Positions 36,490 to 48,208 are shown, numbered from the stretch's first letter. The stretch is 64,000 nt of DNA from Gammaproteobacteria bacterium (GCA_024639905.1 JAHEGE010000004.1:1-64000), one strand, 5' to 3'. Notes: generated from the letters alone by a model not told the origin. Numbers and translations: made by a program.

Positions 36490-36508
36490 AAAGGGGTCTG
36501 ACCCCTTT
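36490..36508. terminator. REP-like palindrome directly after the glmS stop
   Basis: AAAGGGGTC (36490-36498) pairs with GACCCCTTT (36500-36508) around one T. It abuts the glmS stop codon and has short T-runs on both strands, so it may terminate glmS. It is the same family as the repeats at 7.5-14.4 kb. Confidence 0.55.
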
Positions 36509-38356
36509 TTACTCGACTGTAACTGACTTCGCGAGGTTGCGCGGATGGTCGACGTCGGTGCCCTTAGTGATTGCGACGTAGTAGGACAGCAGTTGCAGCG
36601 GCACGGTAAAGACGATCGGGGCGAGCACCTCGGAGCAGCTGGGCACGTTGATCACCTTTAGCCGCTTTTCCGAGGCAAAGTTTATACTCTCGTCTGCGAA
36701 AACATACAGCTTGCCGCCGCGCGCACTGACCTCTGACAAGTTTGCCTTGAGCTTGCCCAGCAGATCGTTATTCGGCGCGACCGCCACTACGGGCATCTTA
36801 TTGTCGACGAGCGCTAGCGGGCCGTGTTTGAGTTCACCGGCCGGGTAGGCTTCGGCGTGGATATAAGAGATCTCTTTGAGTTTGAGCGCGCCCTCTTTAG
36901 CCACCGGATACTGAATGCCGCGGCCGAGGAACAGGCTGTGGTGTTTGTCGCTAAACTGTTTCGAGATCGTCTTGATCTGCTTTTTAAGTCCTAGCGCCTT
37001 CTCGATAATACTCGGCAGTTTATGCAGCTCTTTCACCAGCTTGGTCTCTGCAGCGGGCTTAAGGCCGGTACGTCGGCCTAGCACAATCGCCAGCACTAAA
37101 AGAATAGTGAGCTGAGTAGTAAACGCCTTGGTCGAAGCAACGCCGATTTCCTGCCCAGCCATGGTGAGCATATTGATATCGGACTCGCGCACGAGTGAAC
37201 TCGTCGCCACATTACAGATAGCGAGGGTCGCGACATACCCTAGTTTTTTCGCATAGCGCAGCGCCGCGAGCGTGTCTGCCGTCTCGCCTGACTGCGAGAT
37301 CGTAATGAACAGCGTGCCGGGCAATACGATGATATCGCGGTAGCGATAGTCGCTCGCGATATCGACCTGACAAGGCACTTTCGCGATGGACTCAATCCAG
37401 TATTTCGCCACAAGGCCGGCGTGCGAGCTGGTGCCACAGGCGACGATTTGCACCGAAGTGACTTTATCGAATAAACCCGGGGCCTCGATACCAAAGGCCT
37501 GTTCTAAAACTGATGTCTTGCTGATACGGCCATCGAGTGTGTCTTTGATGACCTTGGGCTGCTCATAGATTTCTTTCAGCATGAAGTGTTCGTAGCGGCC
37601 TTTATCGGAGTCGTTATTCTGGTGCGCGACGGTGGTGATTTCACGCTTCACCTTTTTACCTTTGTGCCAGATGTTGACTGACTCGCGCTCAACTTGGGCA
37701 ATATCACCTTCTTCAAGATAGATGAATCGATCGGTAACCTGACCAAGCGCAAGCGGGTCAGAGGCGACGAAGTTTTCACCAATGCCCACGCCTATCACCA
37801 GGGGGCTGCCGCTGCGCGCAACCACCAGCTTATCCGGCTCGTTGTTGTCGATCACACAAAGTCCGTAGGCGCCTTCGAGTAATTTGATCGCCTTCTTTAC
37901 CGCCGAGAGCAGAGAGTGTTTATTGCCTTCGCGGTAGTGGTGAATCAGGTGCGCGATGGCCTCGGTATCGGTGTCTGTGTCGAAGCGATAGCCTTGCTTC
38001 TTAAGCAGTGTGCGTAGGGATTCGTAGTTTTCGATAATGCCGTTATGCACCAGTGCGATGTCGTCGCCCGAACGGTGGGGGTGCGCGTTCGCCACGCTGG
38101 GCTTGCCGTGAGTCGCCCAGCGAGTGTGCGCGATGCCGATGCGCCCGCTCGCCTTCGCTTTGGTCGTAGCGGTAACGAGTTTGTTGACTTTGCCAACGGT
38201 CTTTACGGTGTTTATCCGCGTGTCGGAAGTTGTCGCATCCGTCGTAATGAGCGCGAGACCGGCGGAGTCATAGCCACGGTATTCGAGCCGCTTAAGTCCT
38301 TCTAAGAGGATGTCGCGCACTTCACGCTCGGCGACTGCGCCTACGATTCCACACAT
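36509..38356 (-). CDS. glmS: Glutamine--fructose-6-phosphate aminotransferase
   Basis: 615 residues (E. coli 609). Makes glucosamine-6-phosphate for peptidoglycan and lipopolysaccharide. Glutaminase domain begins MCGIVGA with nucleophile Cys2. Two SIS isomerase domains follow (about 290-430 and 460-600), with CGTSSHAGLVAKYWIE, TISQSGETADTLAALR and the C-terminal ending LAKSVTVE. It lies 41 bases downstream of glmU, as in many gammaproteobacteria, and is likely co-transcribed. No glmS ribozyme is seen. Confidence 0.97.
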   Translation of the reverse strand: MCGIVGAVAEREVRDILLEGLKRLEYRGYDSAGLALITTDATTSDTRINTVKTVGKVNKLVTATTKAKASGRIGIAHTRWATHGKPSVANAHPHRSGDDIALVHNGIIENYESLRTLLKKQGYRFDTDTDTEAIAHLIHHYREGNKHSLLSAVKKAIKLLEGAYGLCVIDNNEPDKLVVARSGSPLVIGVGIGENFVASDPLALGQVTDRFIYLEEGDIAQVERESVNIWHKGKKVKREITTVAHQNNDSDKGRYEHFMLKEIYEQPKVIKDTLDGRISKTSVLEQAFGIEAPGLFDKVTSVQIVACGTSSHAGLVAKYWIESIAKVPCQVDIASDYRYRDIIVLPGTLFITISQSGETADTLAALRYAKKLGYVATLAICNVATSSLVRESDINMLTMAGQEIGVASTKAFTTQLTILLVLAIVLGRRTGLKPAAETKLVKELHKLPSIIEKALGLKKQIKTISKQFSDKHHSLFLGRGIQYPVAKEGALKLKEISYIHAEAYPAGELKHGPLALVDNKMPVVAVAPNNDLLGKLKANLSEVSARGGKLYVFADESINFASEKRLKVINVPSCSEVLAPIVFTVPLQLLSYYVAITKGTDVDHPRNLAKSVTVE

Positions 38357-38397
38357 ACTTTGACTCCCTCTCTGTTTTTACGCTGATGCGGTGTTAA

Positions 38398-39783
38398 CTA
38401 GTCTTTTTTGCTTGGTCGCTTCCAGCCGCTGATGTTGCGCTGCTTGGCGCGGCCTACCGCAAGCGAGCCAGCCGGCGCGTCGGTATTTACCACAGAGCCC
38501 GCCGCAACAAACACGCCGTCTTCAAGTTGTACCGGTGCCACGAGGACGCCGTTGGAGCCGATGAACACATCGTCGCCGAGCACCGTTTGGTGTTTGTTGA
38601 CGCCGTCGTAATTGCAAAAGATCGTTCCGGCGCCAATATTGCTGCCGCTGCCAATAACCGCATCACCAATATACGCTAGATGATTGGCCTTGCTGCCGAC
38701 GCCGATCTTCGCTTTCTTAGTTTCGACGAAGTTGCCGATTTTTACCTGTGCCGCCAATTCGGTGCCGGGACGCAAACGCGCATAGGGGCCGATTGACGCG
38801 TTCGCGCCGATCGTCGCGCCGTCTATTATCGTGCCTGGTAACAACGTAACGCCATCGCCTATTTCGGCGTCCTTGATTAGGCAATTGGCTCCAATGCTTA
38901 CGCCGTTACCCATTTTCACCACGCCTTCGAAGATCACATTGATATCGACGCTTAGGTCTTTGCCGTAACTAATGTCGCCACGGATATCGACGCGCGTCGG
39001 ATCCATGACGGTGACGCCAGTGGCGAGTAGGGCTTGGGCCTGAATCATTTGAAAATGACGCTCGAGAACGCACAGCTGCAGTTTGTCGTTAACGCCCTGC
39101 ACTTCGAATTCATCACCGGTAGTCAGAGATTCGACTGTATGCCCGTCTGCAACGGCGAGGCCAACAATGTCAGTCAAATAGTATTCGCCTTGCGCGTTGT
39201 CGTCGCTTAAACGACTTAGCCAGTCTTTAAGCTCTATAGCACTGGCGACCATAATGCCGGTGTTAATCTCGTTGATGCCCCGCTGCTGCTCAGAGGCATC
39301 GCGCTCCTCGACTATGGCCGTAAGCGCGTGTGCGTCATCGCGCACGATCCGACCTAGCCCTTCCGGGTTTTCCGTAAATAATGTGAGCACGCCTAGCGGA
39401 GCGCTGCTTGCACAGTCGATAAGCTCTGCCAGAGTGTCTTGGCTTACCAGCGGGACGTCGCCATAGAGGATGAGCACCCTGTCTTCGACACTACGCGCGG
39501 GTAGTGAGGGCATCGCCTGTTGCACAGCGTGGCCGGTGCCGAGCTGTTGTTCCTGCGTCGCATACGCCAGTTGCTCAGCGAATGCAGAGCCCGCAAAGTG
39601 ATCTCGGATGAGGTCTGCGCCATGGCCAACAACCAGATGGATTGCGTCGGCATTCAGCGAGGCGGCGCAATCCACCACGTGTTCGATCATTGGCTTGCCC
39701 GCGAGCTTGTGCATCACCTTGGGGATATCGGAGTGCATGCGCGTGCCTTTGCCGGCGGCGAGTATGACGACGTCGAGTCGCAT
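38398..39783 (-). CDS. glmU: Bifunctional GlmU (uridyltransferase/acetyltransferase)
   Basis: 461 residues from ATG at 39783, with AAAGGA seven bases upstream; an ATG at 39804 would place that site inside the gene. N-terminal pyrophosphorylase with LAAGKGTRM (about 8-16), EQQLGTGHA, and YGDVPL. The C-terminal left-handed beta-helix (about 255-440) shows hexapeptide repeats and the acetyl-CoA site. It converts GlcN-1-P to UDP-GlcNAc. Together with glmS it supplies the envelope precursor. Confidence 0.97.
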   Translation of the reverse strand: MRLDVVILAAGKGTRMHSDIPKVMHKLAGKPMIEHVVDCAASLNADAIHLVVGHGADLIRDHFAGSAFAEQLAYATQEQQLGTGHAVQQAMPSLPARSVEDRVLILYGDVPLVSQDTLAELIDCASSAPLGVLTLFTENPEGLGRIVRDDAHALTAIVEERDASEQQRGINEINTGIMVASAIELKDWLSRLSDDNAQGEYYLTDIVGLAVADGHTVESLTTGDEFEVQGVNDKLQLCVLERHFQMIQAQALLATGVTVMDPTRVDIRGDISYGKDLSVDINVIFEGVVKMGNGVSIGANCLIKDAEIGDGVTLLPGTIIDGATIGANASIGPYARLRPGTELAAQVKIGNFVETKKAKIGVGSKANHLAYIGDAVIGSGSNIGAGTIFCNYDGVNKHQTVLGDDVFIGSNGVLVAPVQLEDGVFVAAGSVVNTDAPAGSLAVGRAKQRNISGWKRPSKKD

Positions 39784-39900
39784 AGGAGATTCCTTTATTG
39801 TCATCGCTAATAGGTTTAGCCGTTGTACACTGTTATCGGCAGGGCGATGGGCTTCGCGCGGGTTTTCTGCGGAAGATTATACGGCGAGTCACAACGAAAA

Positions 39901-39920
39901 AGGGTAGCTTTCGCTACCCT
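39901..39920. terminator. Intrinsic terminator of the atp operon
   Basis: Perfect 8-bp stem AGGGTAGC/GCTACCCT with TTTC loop. On the minus strand it is followed by TTTTTCG, 32 bases after the atpC stop. The plus strand also has a short T-run. This separates atp genes from glmU. Confidence 0.85.
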
Positions 39921-39951
39921 TTACGGTTTTCGATTTGCAGCCTAGCGTCGA

Positions 39952-40365
39952 TTATCGTCTATGCTGGCGCAAAGCACGCAGTTGGGCAGTCGCCTCAGCA
40001 ATACGCGCCGCGGCAGCTCCGTAATCGAAATCAGCCTGCTTGTCGGCGATAGCCTGCTTGGCGTCTTCGATGGCTTTAGCGGCGGCTGCTTCGTCGAGGT
40101 CTTCCGCGCGCTCAGCTGTGTCAGCGAGCAGCGTAGTAATACGCGGCTGCACTTCGAGGAAACCGCCAGAGACATAGAAGAACTCTTCTTCGCCGCCTTC
40201 GAGGGTAATCTTCACGGGGCCGGGCATAAGCTGCGTCAGTAACGGGGCGTGGCCTGGCACGATACCGAGGTCACCCAATACGCCTGTCGCCACGATCATC
40301 TCGACTTCGCCCGAGAAGATGCTCTTCTCAGCGCTTACGATATCGCAGTGTAGGGTTTTGGACAT
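39952..40365 (-). CDS. atpC: ATP synthase epsilon subunit
   Basis: 137 residues. Central-stalk subunit that couples and inhibits F1. N-terminal beta-sandwich ([37 protein letters not shown]) and C-terminal helices rich in Ala. AAGGCGA precedes the ATG. Last gene of the operon, 37 bases after atpD. Confidence 0.97.
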   Translation of the reverse strand: MSKTLHCDIVSAEKSIFSGEVEMIVATGVLGDLGIVPGHAPLLTQLMPGPVKITLEGGEEEFFYVSGGFLEVQPRITTLLADTAERAEDLDEAAAAKAIEDAKQAIADKQADFDYGAAAARIAEATAQLRALRQHRR

Positions 40366-40402
40366 AGTCTTCGCCTTTTAAGTCGCTATTCTCTAATAGC
40401 CG

Positions 40403-41818
<1,416 letters not shown>

Positions 41819-41874
41819 TTAAGCTTGTAAGCACTAAATTCTATTAAAATAAAAATATCAGTTCGCGATCGCTG

Positions 41875-42732
41875 TTAAACAGCCGATGCACCACCGACGA
41901 TCTCTGACAGTTCTTGCGTAATCGCCGCTTGGCGCGCCTTGTTGTAAACCAGCTGTAGATTATCAATGAGGTCACCCGCATTATCGGTAGCGTTCTTCAT
42001 TGCGATCATACGCGCTGCCTGTTCACAGGCGTTGTTTTCAACTACCGCTTGATAAACCTGTGACTCGATATAGCGATCGAGTAGGCCGTCTAGCAGCTCT
42101 TGAGCGGCAGGCTCGTAAAGATAGTCCCAGTTTTGGCCGAGGTCTTCGTCTGAAGGCTCGAGGGGTAGCAACTGCTGCACCGTGGCCTTCTGTGTCATCG
42201 TGTTAACGAATTCGTTGCTCACCACGTTGACTTGATCGAGCTCGCCGTTCTCGAACTTATCGAGCATGACCTTCACGACACCGATAAGGTCTGCCGCTTC
42301 CGGCGCCTCACCCATATCACGGACCGACGCGAGGACATTGCCGCCGAAGTTCTTAAAGAAGTTCATCGACTTCGCGCCGATTGCACAGACGTCTACCTCG
42401 ACGCCTGCCGTCTTGTTCGCTCGCATCGCGTTCATAGTGGCTTTAAACAGGTTAGTGTTTAAGCCGCCACACAGACCACGATCGGTAGAGACAACAATGT
42501 AACCGACACGCTTGAGCTCACGAGTCTCGAAGAACACATGCTTATACTCAGGCGTCGCGTGCGCGATATGGCCTATCACCGCACGAATGCGCTGAGAATA
42601 AGGCTTACCTAGTTCCATGCGGTCTTGAGCCTTGCGCATTTTACTAGCCGCGACCATTTCCATCGCGCTAGTGATTTTCTGAGTGTTTTTAATACTCGAA
42701 ATCTGCGTTCGTATTTCTTTTCCGACAGCCAT
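41875..42732 (-). CDS. atpG: ATP synthase gamma subunit
   Basis: 285 residues. Rotor shaft between F1 and the c-ring. N-terminal coil ([32 protein letters not shown]) and C-terminal coil ([21 protein letters not shown]...[20 protein letters not shown]) are both intact, as is the [10 protein letters not shown] segment. Confidence 0.98.
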   Translation of the reverse strand: MAVGKEIRTQISSIKNTQKITSAMEMVAASKMRKAQDRMELGKPYSQRIRAVIGHIAHATPEYKHVFFETRELKRVGYIVVSTDRGLCGGLNTNLFKATMNAMRANKTAGVEVDVCAIGAKSMNFFKNFGGNVLASVRDMGEAPEAADLIGVVKVMLDKFENGELDQVNVVSNEFVNTMTQKATVQQLLPLEPSDEDLGQNWDYLYEPAAQELLDGLLDRYIESQVYQAVVENNACEQAARMIAMKNATDNAGDLIDNLQLVYNKARQAAITQELSEIVGGASAV

Positions 42733-42754
42733 GCTCAGTTGCTCTTAGATTGTC

Positions 42755-44299
42755 TTACCAAGTTTGAGTCGACTTAAACTTCTCGAGAGCCGCTTTCAGC
42801 CTCGCTTCGAAGTCGTCGTTCCAGTCGCCCTTCTCATTGATGCTTGCCATGAGCGCAGCTTCTTCGCTGTTCATATACGACAATAACGCAGCTTCGAAAT
42901 CGAGAACCTTGTTCAGCTCGATGTCCTTAAGGAAGCCGTTGTTCGCCGCGTAAATCACGACGCCCATCTCTGCAACTGACAGAGGCGAATACTGCTTTTG
43001 CTTCATCAGCTCGGTGACACGCTGACCGTGCTCGAGTTGCGCGCGAGTCGCTTCGTCGAGGTCTGAGGCGAACTGTGCGAACGCGGCAAGCTCACGGTAT
43101 TGTGCAAGCGCGATACGAATACCGCCGCCAAGCTTCTTGATGATCTTAGTCTGAGCCGCACCACCTACACGCGATACCGAGATACCCGGGTTCATCGCAG
43201 GGCGAATACCAGAGTTAAACAAATCTGTCTCGAGGAAGATCTGTCCATCGGTAATCGAAATCACGTTAGTTGGTACGAACGCAGATACGTCGCCTGCTTG
43301 CGTCTCAATGATTGGCAATGCAGTTAGTGAACCGGTTTTGCCCTTCACTTCGCCGTTGGTGAACGCTTCAACGTACTCTGCGCTCACGCGTGATGCACGC
43401 TCGAGTAGACGGGAGTGTAAGTAGAACACGTCGCCTGGGTAGGCTTCACGGCCCGGCGGACGACGCAGCAGCAGTGAGATCTGACGATAGGCAACAGCCT
43501 GCTTCGAGAGGTCATCGTAAACAATCAGTGAGTCTTCGCCGCGGTCGCGGTAATACTCACCCATTGAACAACCCGCGTAAGGCGCGATGAACTGCATAGA
43601 CGCTGGGTCAGACGCAGTCGCCGCAACGATAATTGTGTACTCAAGTGCGCCGTGCTCTTCGAGCTTCTTCACTACGTTGGCAACAGACGAGGCCTTCTGG
43701 CCTACCGCAACGTAGACACACTTAATGCCTTTGCCTTTTTGGTTGATGATCGTATCGATCGCAACCGCTGTCTTACCGACCTGACGGTCACCAATGATCA
43801 GCTCGCGCTGGCCACGGCCCACTGGCGTCATTGAGTCGATAGACTTAAGGCCTGTTTGGATAGGCTGGTCGACAGACTTACGTGCGATAACACCGGGAGC
43901 GATTTTCTCAACCGGCGCAGTAAGCTTCGCCTCGATAGGGCCTTTGCCATCGATTGGCTTACCGAGTGCGTCAACAACGCGACCTTCGAGTTCCGGACCT
44001 ACCGGTACTTCGAGGATGCGCTGTGTGCAGCGGCAAGTTTGACCTTCGGCCAATGACAGATAGTCGCCTAGTACCACGGCGCCAACTGAGTCACGCTCGA
44101 GGTTGAGTGCCATACCGTAGATGCCGCCTTCGAACTCGATCATCTCGCCATACATGACGTCGGCTAGGCCGTGAATACGGATAATGCCGTCGGATACGCT
44201 AACGATTGTGCCTTCGTTTTTCGATTGAACCGAAACGTCGAGGTTGTCGATGCGCTGCTTAATAATTTCGCTGATTTCTGAGGGATTCAGTTCTTGCAT
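42755..44299 (-). CDS. atpA: ATP synthase alpha subunit
   Basis: 514 residues, family length. Non-catalytic nucleotide-binding F1 subunit. Walker [10 protein letters not shown] (about 169-177), [20 protein letters not shown]-type stretch (here [10 protein letters not shown]), arginine finger in [10 protein letters not shown] (about 375). Follows atpH by 25 bases. Confidence 0.98.
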   Translation of the reverse strand: MQELNPSEISEIIKQRIDNLDVSVQSKNEGTIVSVSDGIIRIHGLADVMYGEMIEFEGGIYGMALNLERDSVGAVVLGDYLSLAEGQTCRCTQRILEVPVGPELEGRVVDALGKPIDGKGPIEAKLTAPVEKIAPGVIARKSVDQPIQTGLKSIDSMTPVGRGQRELIIGDRQVGKTAVAIDTIINQKGKGIKCVYVAVGQKASSVANVVKKLEEHGALEYTIIVAATASDPASMQFIAPYAGCSMGEYYRDRGEDSLIVYDDLSKQAVAYRQISLLLRRPPGREAYPGDVFYLHSRLLERASRVSAEYVEAFTNGEVKGKTGSLTALPIIETQAGDVSAFVPTNVISITDGQIFLETDLFNSGIRPAMNPGISVSRVGGAAQTKIIKKLGGGIRIALAQYRELAAFAQFASDLDEATRAQLEHGQRVTELMKQKQYSPLSVAEMGVVIYAANNGFLKDIELNKVLDFEAALLSYMNSEEAALMASINEKGDWNDDFEARLKAALEKFKSTQTW

Positions 44300-44324
44300 G
44301 CTTATATCCTAGATCCTGACGTGT

Positions 44325-44861
44325 TTAGGAATTTATTGATTCGGCTAATTTTTTCAGTTTGCCTCGAACCGAGCTATCGATCACGGTATCACCTGCGCGA
44401 ACAATCGCGCCTCCGATCAAGCTTGGATCCACTTTGGCAACCAGTTTCACTTCACGGTTGAGATTTTTAGTCAGCGCGGCAGCAAGTGCGTCCACAGTCG
44501 CGCTGTTCACCTCGAAAGCAGTAGTCACTGTCGCGTCTACCGACATCTCTTGTTGTGCGCGTAGCGCTTCGAACAATTCTACGATCTCTCCAACGAGTGT
44601 CAGACGACCGTGATACGCTAGCACCTTGACGACGTTCTGTGCCGCAGGTGTTAGGGCATCATCGAATAGATCGATAAGGCGCTGCGCCTGCTGTTCAGCA
44701 GTGATGAGCGGCGCTGACAACAGCGTAGCAACGCGTGCGTCTTTACAGACAAGCGCTATCTGTCGAAGCATCTGCGACCAGCCTGCGAGATCGTTGCTTT
44801 GTACAGCGACCTGGAACACAGCCTTCGCATAGGGCCGTGCGAGAGTGATGGGTTCTGCCAT
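44325..44861 (-). CDS. atpH: ATP synthase delta subunit
   Basis: 178 residues. Peripheral-stalk subunit linking F1 alpha to the b dimer. N-terminal helical bundle (ARPYAKAVFQVA) and C-terminal DPSLIGGAIVRAGDTVIDSSVRGKL, the family signature. A 127-base gap separates it from atpF, unusually wide for this operon. Confidence 0.96.
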   Translation of the reverse strand: MAEPITLARPYAKAVFQVAVQSNDLAGWSQMLRQIALVCKDARVATLLSAPLITAEQQAQRLIDLFDDALTPAAQNVVKVLAYHGRLTLVGEIVELFEALRAQQEMSVDATVTTAFEVNSATVDALAAALTKNLNREVKLVAKVDPSLIGGAIVRAGDTVIDSSVRGKLKKLAESINS

Positions 44862-44988
44862 GTGTAAAACCTGGTGTTTAACCTAGTTACGCCTAAGAGT
44901 TATCTCCTAGGCGGTGACCGTTCGCCTGCGCGTACTACCGTTGCTCATTCCTCTACCGTTGCCCAGAAAATTCCGGCGGCGCAAAGAA

Positions 44989-45459
44989 CTAAAGCTCGGC
45001 TGCGAGGCCTTTGAGCAACTCTTCGTTAGCAGCTTGATCGATAGACTTCATCAAGATCTTTTCTGCGCCAGCGATAGCGATGAGTGCGACCTGCTCGCGA
45101 AGTGCTTCTTTTGCACGGTTCGCTTGCTGTTCGATCTCGGCACTCGCTGCGGCAAGCTGTCGCTCGCCTTCGGCACGGGCCTGATCTTTCGCTTCTTCGA
45201 TAATCTGATTCGCACGACGCTTGGCTTGATCAAGGATTTCAGCTGCTTCACGCTTCGCGATTTCTTTATCTTCGCCTGCCTTCGTTTGAGCGGCGGCGAG
45301 GTCGAGCTGTGCTCGCTCGGCTGCTGCTAAACCGTCGATAATCTTTTTACGGCGCTCTTCGAGAACCGCGACCACTGGTGGCCAGACTACCTTCATGCAG
45401 AAGTAGGCAAAGATGACAAAGGCGATGCTTTGGCCGACAAATGTTGCGTTCAAATTCAT
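44989..45459 (-). CDS. atpF: ATP synthase b subunit
   Basis: 156 residues, exactly E. coli length. One N-terminal membrane helix (about 5-25) then a long charged coil forming the stator dimer. AAAGGAG lies seven bases before the ATG. Follows atpE by 49 bases. Confidence 0.97.
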   Translation of the reverse strand: MNLNATFVGQSIAFVIFAYFCMKVVWPPVVAVLEERRKKIIDGLAAAERAQLDLAAAQTKAGEDKEIAKREAAEILDQAKRRANQIIEEAKDQARAEGERQLAAASAEIEQQANRAKEALREQVALIAIAGAEKILMKSIDQAANEELLKGLAAEL

Positions 45460-45508
45460 TCTTACACTCCTTTCAAGTGGGCGTTATCGCCAACTATGAG
45501 GCTGCTAT

Positions 45509-45751
45509 TTAGCCGATGAAAGGGTTAGCGAAGATGAACAGGAATACGATACCAACACCAATGATGGAGATAACGTCCACGAACGCCGCAACCAGGAAGA
45601 ATTGTGTTTGTAGCATTGGCGCCAGTTCTGGCTGACGAGCAGAGCCTTCGATGAGCTTGCCACCAAGGTTACCAAACGCTACCGCGGTGCCAGCACCACA
45701 AATACCGAAAATAATAGCTGCCGTGAGTAGAGTCATTGCTTCAATGGTCAT
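45509..45751 (-). CDS. atpE: ATP synthase c subunit
   Basis: 80 residues from ATG at 45751, with GGAG six bases upstream; an earlier ATG at 45763 lacks one. Two helices joined by the polar loop ARQPE (about 40-44). The ion-binding acid is the Asp in AFVDVISIIG (about 60). No Na+-type Gln/Glu/Ser-Thr set is seen, which favours proton coupling. The helix 1 glycine pattern is GICGAGTAVAFG. Confidence 0.96.
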   Translation of the reverse strand: MTIEAMTLLTAAIIFGICGAGTAVAFGNLGGKLIEGSARQPELAPMLQTQFFLVAAFVDVISIIGVGIVFLFIFANPFIG

Positions 45752-45824
45752 GTTTATCTCCAAGTTTTGCTTTCTTGTGGAGCGGTGAGGCTCCGGGTTT
45801 CAGTGATTTTTTAGGGCTTGCGTA

Positions 45825-46670
45825 CTAGTGATCGACCTGATGCGCTTGGTTGAGGTACACGATGGTCAACATCATGAACAGGTAAGCCTGTAGCGCGATG
45901 ACCAAGATGTGGAACACAGCCCAAGCGAAGTGCAGGGGCAGCTGGTAGTAGCCTAGCAGGGCGATCACGAGGAATATCACTTCGCCGGCAAACATATTGC
46001 CGTAAAGCCTGAGCGCGAGTGAGACCGGCTTTGCGAGAAAACCGGGTAGTTCGATAAGTAGGTTAAGTGGTGCGAGATACCACTTAGGGAACGGATACAT
46101 CAGGAAGCCGCCAGCGAAGCCACCGACGCCTTTAATTTTTATGCTGTAGTAAATCACCATCAGGAACACAGCAACAGCGAAACCGAGCGTGATGTTAATG
46201 TCGGTGGTGGGTACGGCTTTGAAATAGAGGTGTGAGTCGCCTGTGACGAGTTGCGCGAACATGGGAATCCAGTCCACTGGGACCAAATCCATCGTGTTCA
46301 TCAGGAAGATCCAGCTAAACGTGGTCAATGCGAGCGGCGCAATGAACTTGTTTTTAGCAAAGAAGGCGCCTTCAACGCTTTCGATCACGAATTCGGCTAA
46401 TAGCTCAATGAAGTTTTGCACAGGGCCGGGCACGCCCGCCGTCATCTTACGTGACACCAAGAAATAGAAGGCCATAAAACCGATGCCGAGGAGCAAGGAG
46501 ATGAGCATCGTATCGACGTTAAGCGCCCAAAAACCCATTTGCGCCGCCTCTTCTGGTGAGTGCGCAAACCCCCAATGACCGTCGACCTTGCCATAGGTGA
46601 GAAAGCCGAGGTGGTGAGATACATACTCGGTGCTACTTGCGTAAGCGACTTCGCTGTGTGCTTCAGCCAT
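45825..46670 (-). CDS. atpB: ATP synthase a subunit
   Basis: 281 residues. Stator channel subunit with five to six membrane helices. Essential Arg in PVSLALRLYGNMFAGEVI (about 210), the key proton-path residue. N-terminus is periplasmic/polar. Located 79 bases after atpI. Confidence 0.97.
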   Translation of the reverse strand: MAEAHSEVAYASSTEYVSHHLGFLTYGKVDGHWGFAHSPEEAAQMGFWALNVDTMLISLLLGIGFMAFYFLVSRKMTAGVPGPVQNFIELLAEFVIESVEGAFFAKNKFIAPLALTTFSWIFLMNTMDLVPVDWIPMFAQLVTGDSHLYFKAVPTTDINITLGFAVAVFLMVIYYSIKIKGVGGFAGGFLMYPFPKWYLAPLNLLIELPGFLAKPVSLALRLYGNMFAGEVIFLVIALLGYYQLPLHFAWAVFHILVIALQAYLFMMLTIVYLNQAHQVDH

Positions 46671-46748
46671 AAGGTTGTCTTCTACTCTGTCTGGTTCTGT
46701 TCGATTAGTGAGCTAGTTCAGCTATCTATCTAAGCTTCCTGCGCTACC

Positions 46749-47135
46749 CTACCTGCGTTTGGCTAGCCATACTGCGCCCGCCATCCCCGCAAGGTGAACT
46801 ACTGCGAAACCCGCAAACACCATGCTGGGCGCTAGAGGTTTCACGCTAGAAAAGACAAGGGCAAAACCCGCCGCTGTCAGTGCTAGTTTTATCGCCTCAC
46901 CTTTAAACAGGGAGGCGACCATTTTGTCTGCTACGCGCGCGCCCCTAAATTGGAACGCCTTGTAAGCAAAATAGGCCCCTGGAATGGCGCTAATCAGCCC
47001 ACCTAGAAGCGTCGAATACGCCATTAACCCTTTCTGATCACCCGCTATCACCCCTACCAGTGCTGCAAATACGGCAGCGGCGGTAAACTGAAGCACAATA
47101 ACTCGGGTAAATGGTGGCGGCTTGATCGTCGACAC
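46749..47135 (-). CDS. atpI: ATP synthase assembly protein AtpI
   Basis: 128 residues with four hydrophobic segments. First gene of the operon; AtpI assists c-ring assembly in some bacteria. The YSTLLGGLISAIPGAYFAYKAFQFRGAR stretch is typical of gammaproteobacterial AtpI. Confidence 0.9.
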   Translation of the reverse strand: MSTIKPPPFTRVIVLQFTAAAVFAALVGVIAGDQKGLMAYSTLLGGLISAIPGAYFAYKAFQFRGARVADKMVASLFKGEAIKLALTAAGFALVFSSVKPLAPSMVFAGFAVVHLAGMAGAVWLAKRR

Positions 47136-47265
47136 TGGCCCTTATTCTCACTTTGTATGCTCTCTCGAGCATTTTTGAGACCCCGTACCACTTGTCACGC
47201 TAATGCCTGAAACTGCGGATGGTCAGGGCGAGATTTAGCCGGGTCGAAGCTAAACCAAGGCGCGT

Positions 47266-47294
47266 ATTATAGGGAGCTTGGGCGCTACGATCAA
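47266..47294 (-). promoter_or_regulatory. Predicted sigma70 promoter of the atp operon
   Basis: On the minus strand: -35 TTGATC (47294-47289), 17-base spacer, -10 TATAAT (47271-47266), a perfect -10. It lies 131 bases upstream of the atpI ATG and just past the parB stop, so it is well placed to drive the nine atp genes. Confidence 0.7.
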
Positions 47295-47311
47295 TAGCGA
47301 TGACGGGGGGC

Positions 47312-48208
47312 TTACTTAATGTGAGCCAGAATCCCATCAAGTTCGTCTAGTGTGTTGTATTTTATTGATAATTTTCCAGATCCCTTAGCACTGTGTTGAA
47401 CCACCACCTTCGCGCCTAGCGTCTCGGCGAGGGATTGCTCGAGTTGGCGAATATCTGGGCTCACTACTGGCTTCGTTTTGGCTGTGGGGCCCGCGAGCAG
47501 GCGGCGCACGAGCGCTTCGGTTTGACGCACCGATAAGCCCCCGCCCACAACACTGCGTGCGGCCTCGCTTTGTTGCTCTTGTGGCAGTGCGAGTAGGGCG
47601 CGGGCGTGACCCATCTCAAGATCTCCGCGCTCCAGCATCACCCGTGTGTCCAAACTCAGGTTAATCAGTCGCAACAGGTTGGTGACGGTTGTGCGTGACT
47701 TACCAACTGCATCTGCCACCTGTTGTTGGGTGAGTTCGAACTCGTCCTGTAGGCGCTTGAGTGCAACGGCTTCCTCGATAGGGTTGAGGTTCTCGCGCTG
47801 GATATTTTCGATAAGCGACATGGCGATAGCCGCGTCGTCGGCGACGGGCTTAATGATCGCGGGTATTGTATCCAAGCCCGCGAGCTGAGTGGCACGCCAC
47901 CGGCGTTCGCCAGCGATGATCTCGAAGCGGTCGGCACTGATAGGCCGAATCACTATCGGTTGCATAACCCCTTGCTGCTTAATGGAGGCCGCCAGTTCAC
48001 CTAGCGCCTCTTCGTGCATGTCCATCCGTGGCTGATACTTACCACGCTGAATGAGGTCGACGGGAATATGCCTGAGCTCACCGTCACGCGGAACGTCGGC
48101 AGATACTTGCGCCGTGTGGGATTGTTGTGTCGGCTCAGCGGGCTTATTTTTCTTTCCCCCCGAGAGGAGAAAATCCAAGCCTTTACCCATCCTTTTATTC
48201 TCTGCCAT
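47312..48208 (-). CDS. parB: Chromosome partitioning protein ParB
   Basis: 298 residues. N-terminal ParA-interacting start, CTPase/ParB-N domain with GERRWRATQLAGL (about 108-120) and IENIQRENLNPIEEA (about 138-152), central helix-turn-helix (TQQQVADAVGKSRTTVTNLLRL, about 164-185), C-terminal dimer domain. Loads at parS and slides on DNA for origin segregation. Two parS matches lie in recF at 60.3 and 60.95 kb. 33 bases after parA. Confidence 0.97.
   Translation of the reverse strand: MAENKRMGKGLDFLLSGGKKNKPAEPTQQSHTAQVSADVPRDGELRHIPVDLIQRGKYQPRMDMHEEALGELAASIKQQGVMQPIVIRPISADRFEIIAGERRWRATQLAGLDTIPAIIKPVADDAAIAMSLIENIQRENLNPIEEAVALKRLQDEFELTQQQVADAVGKSRTTVTNLLRLINLSLDTRVMLERGDLEMGHARALLALPQEQQSEAARSVVGGGLSVRQTEALVRRLLAGPTAKTKPVVSPDIRQLEQSLAETLGAKVVVQHSAKGSGKLSIKYNTLDELDGILAHIK

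Larger units (their letters stand above)
36286..36508. other. Gap between the thiamine leader and glmS end
   Basis: Contains the promoter side of the thiamine operon, a possible hydrolase remnant (36372-36480) and a REP-like palindrome at 36490-36508. A TATAGC tract near 36295 could be part of the minus-strand promoter; not assigned firmly. Confidence 0.35.

Noticed and set aside
38357-38397. glmS ribozyme or leader RNA
   Set aside because: The gap to glmU is only 41 bases; no ribozyme core can fit, and glmS ribozymes are mainly known from Gram-positive bacteria.
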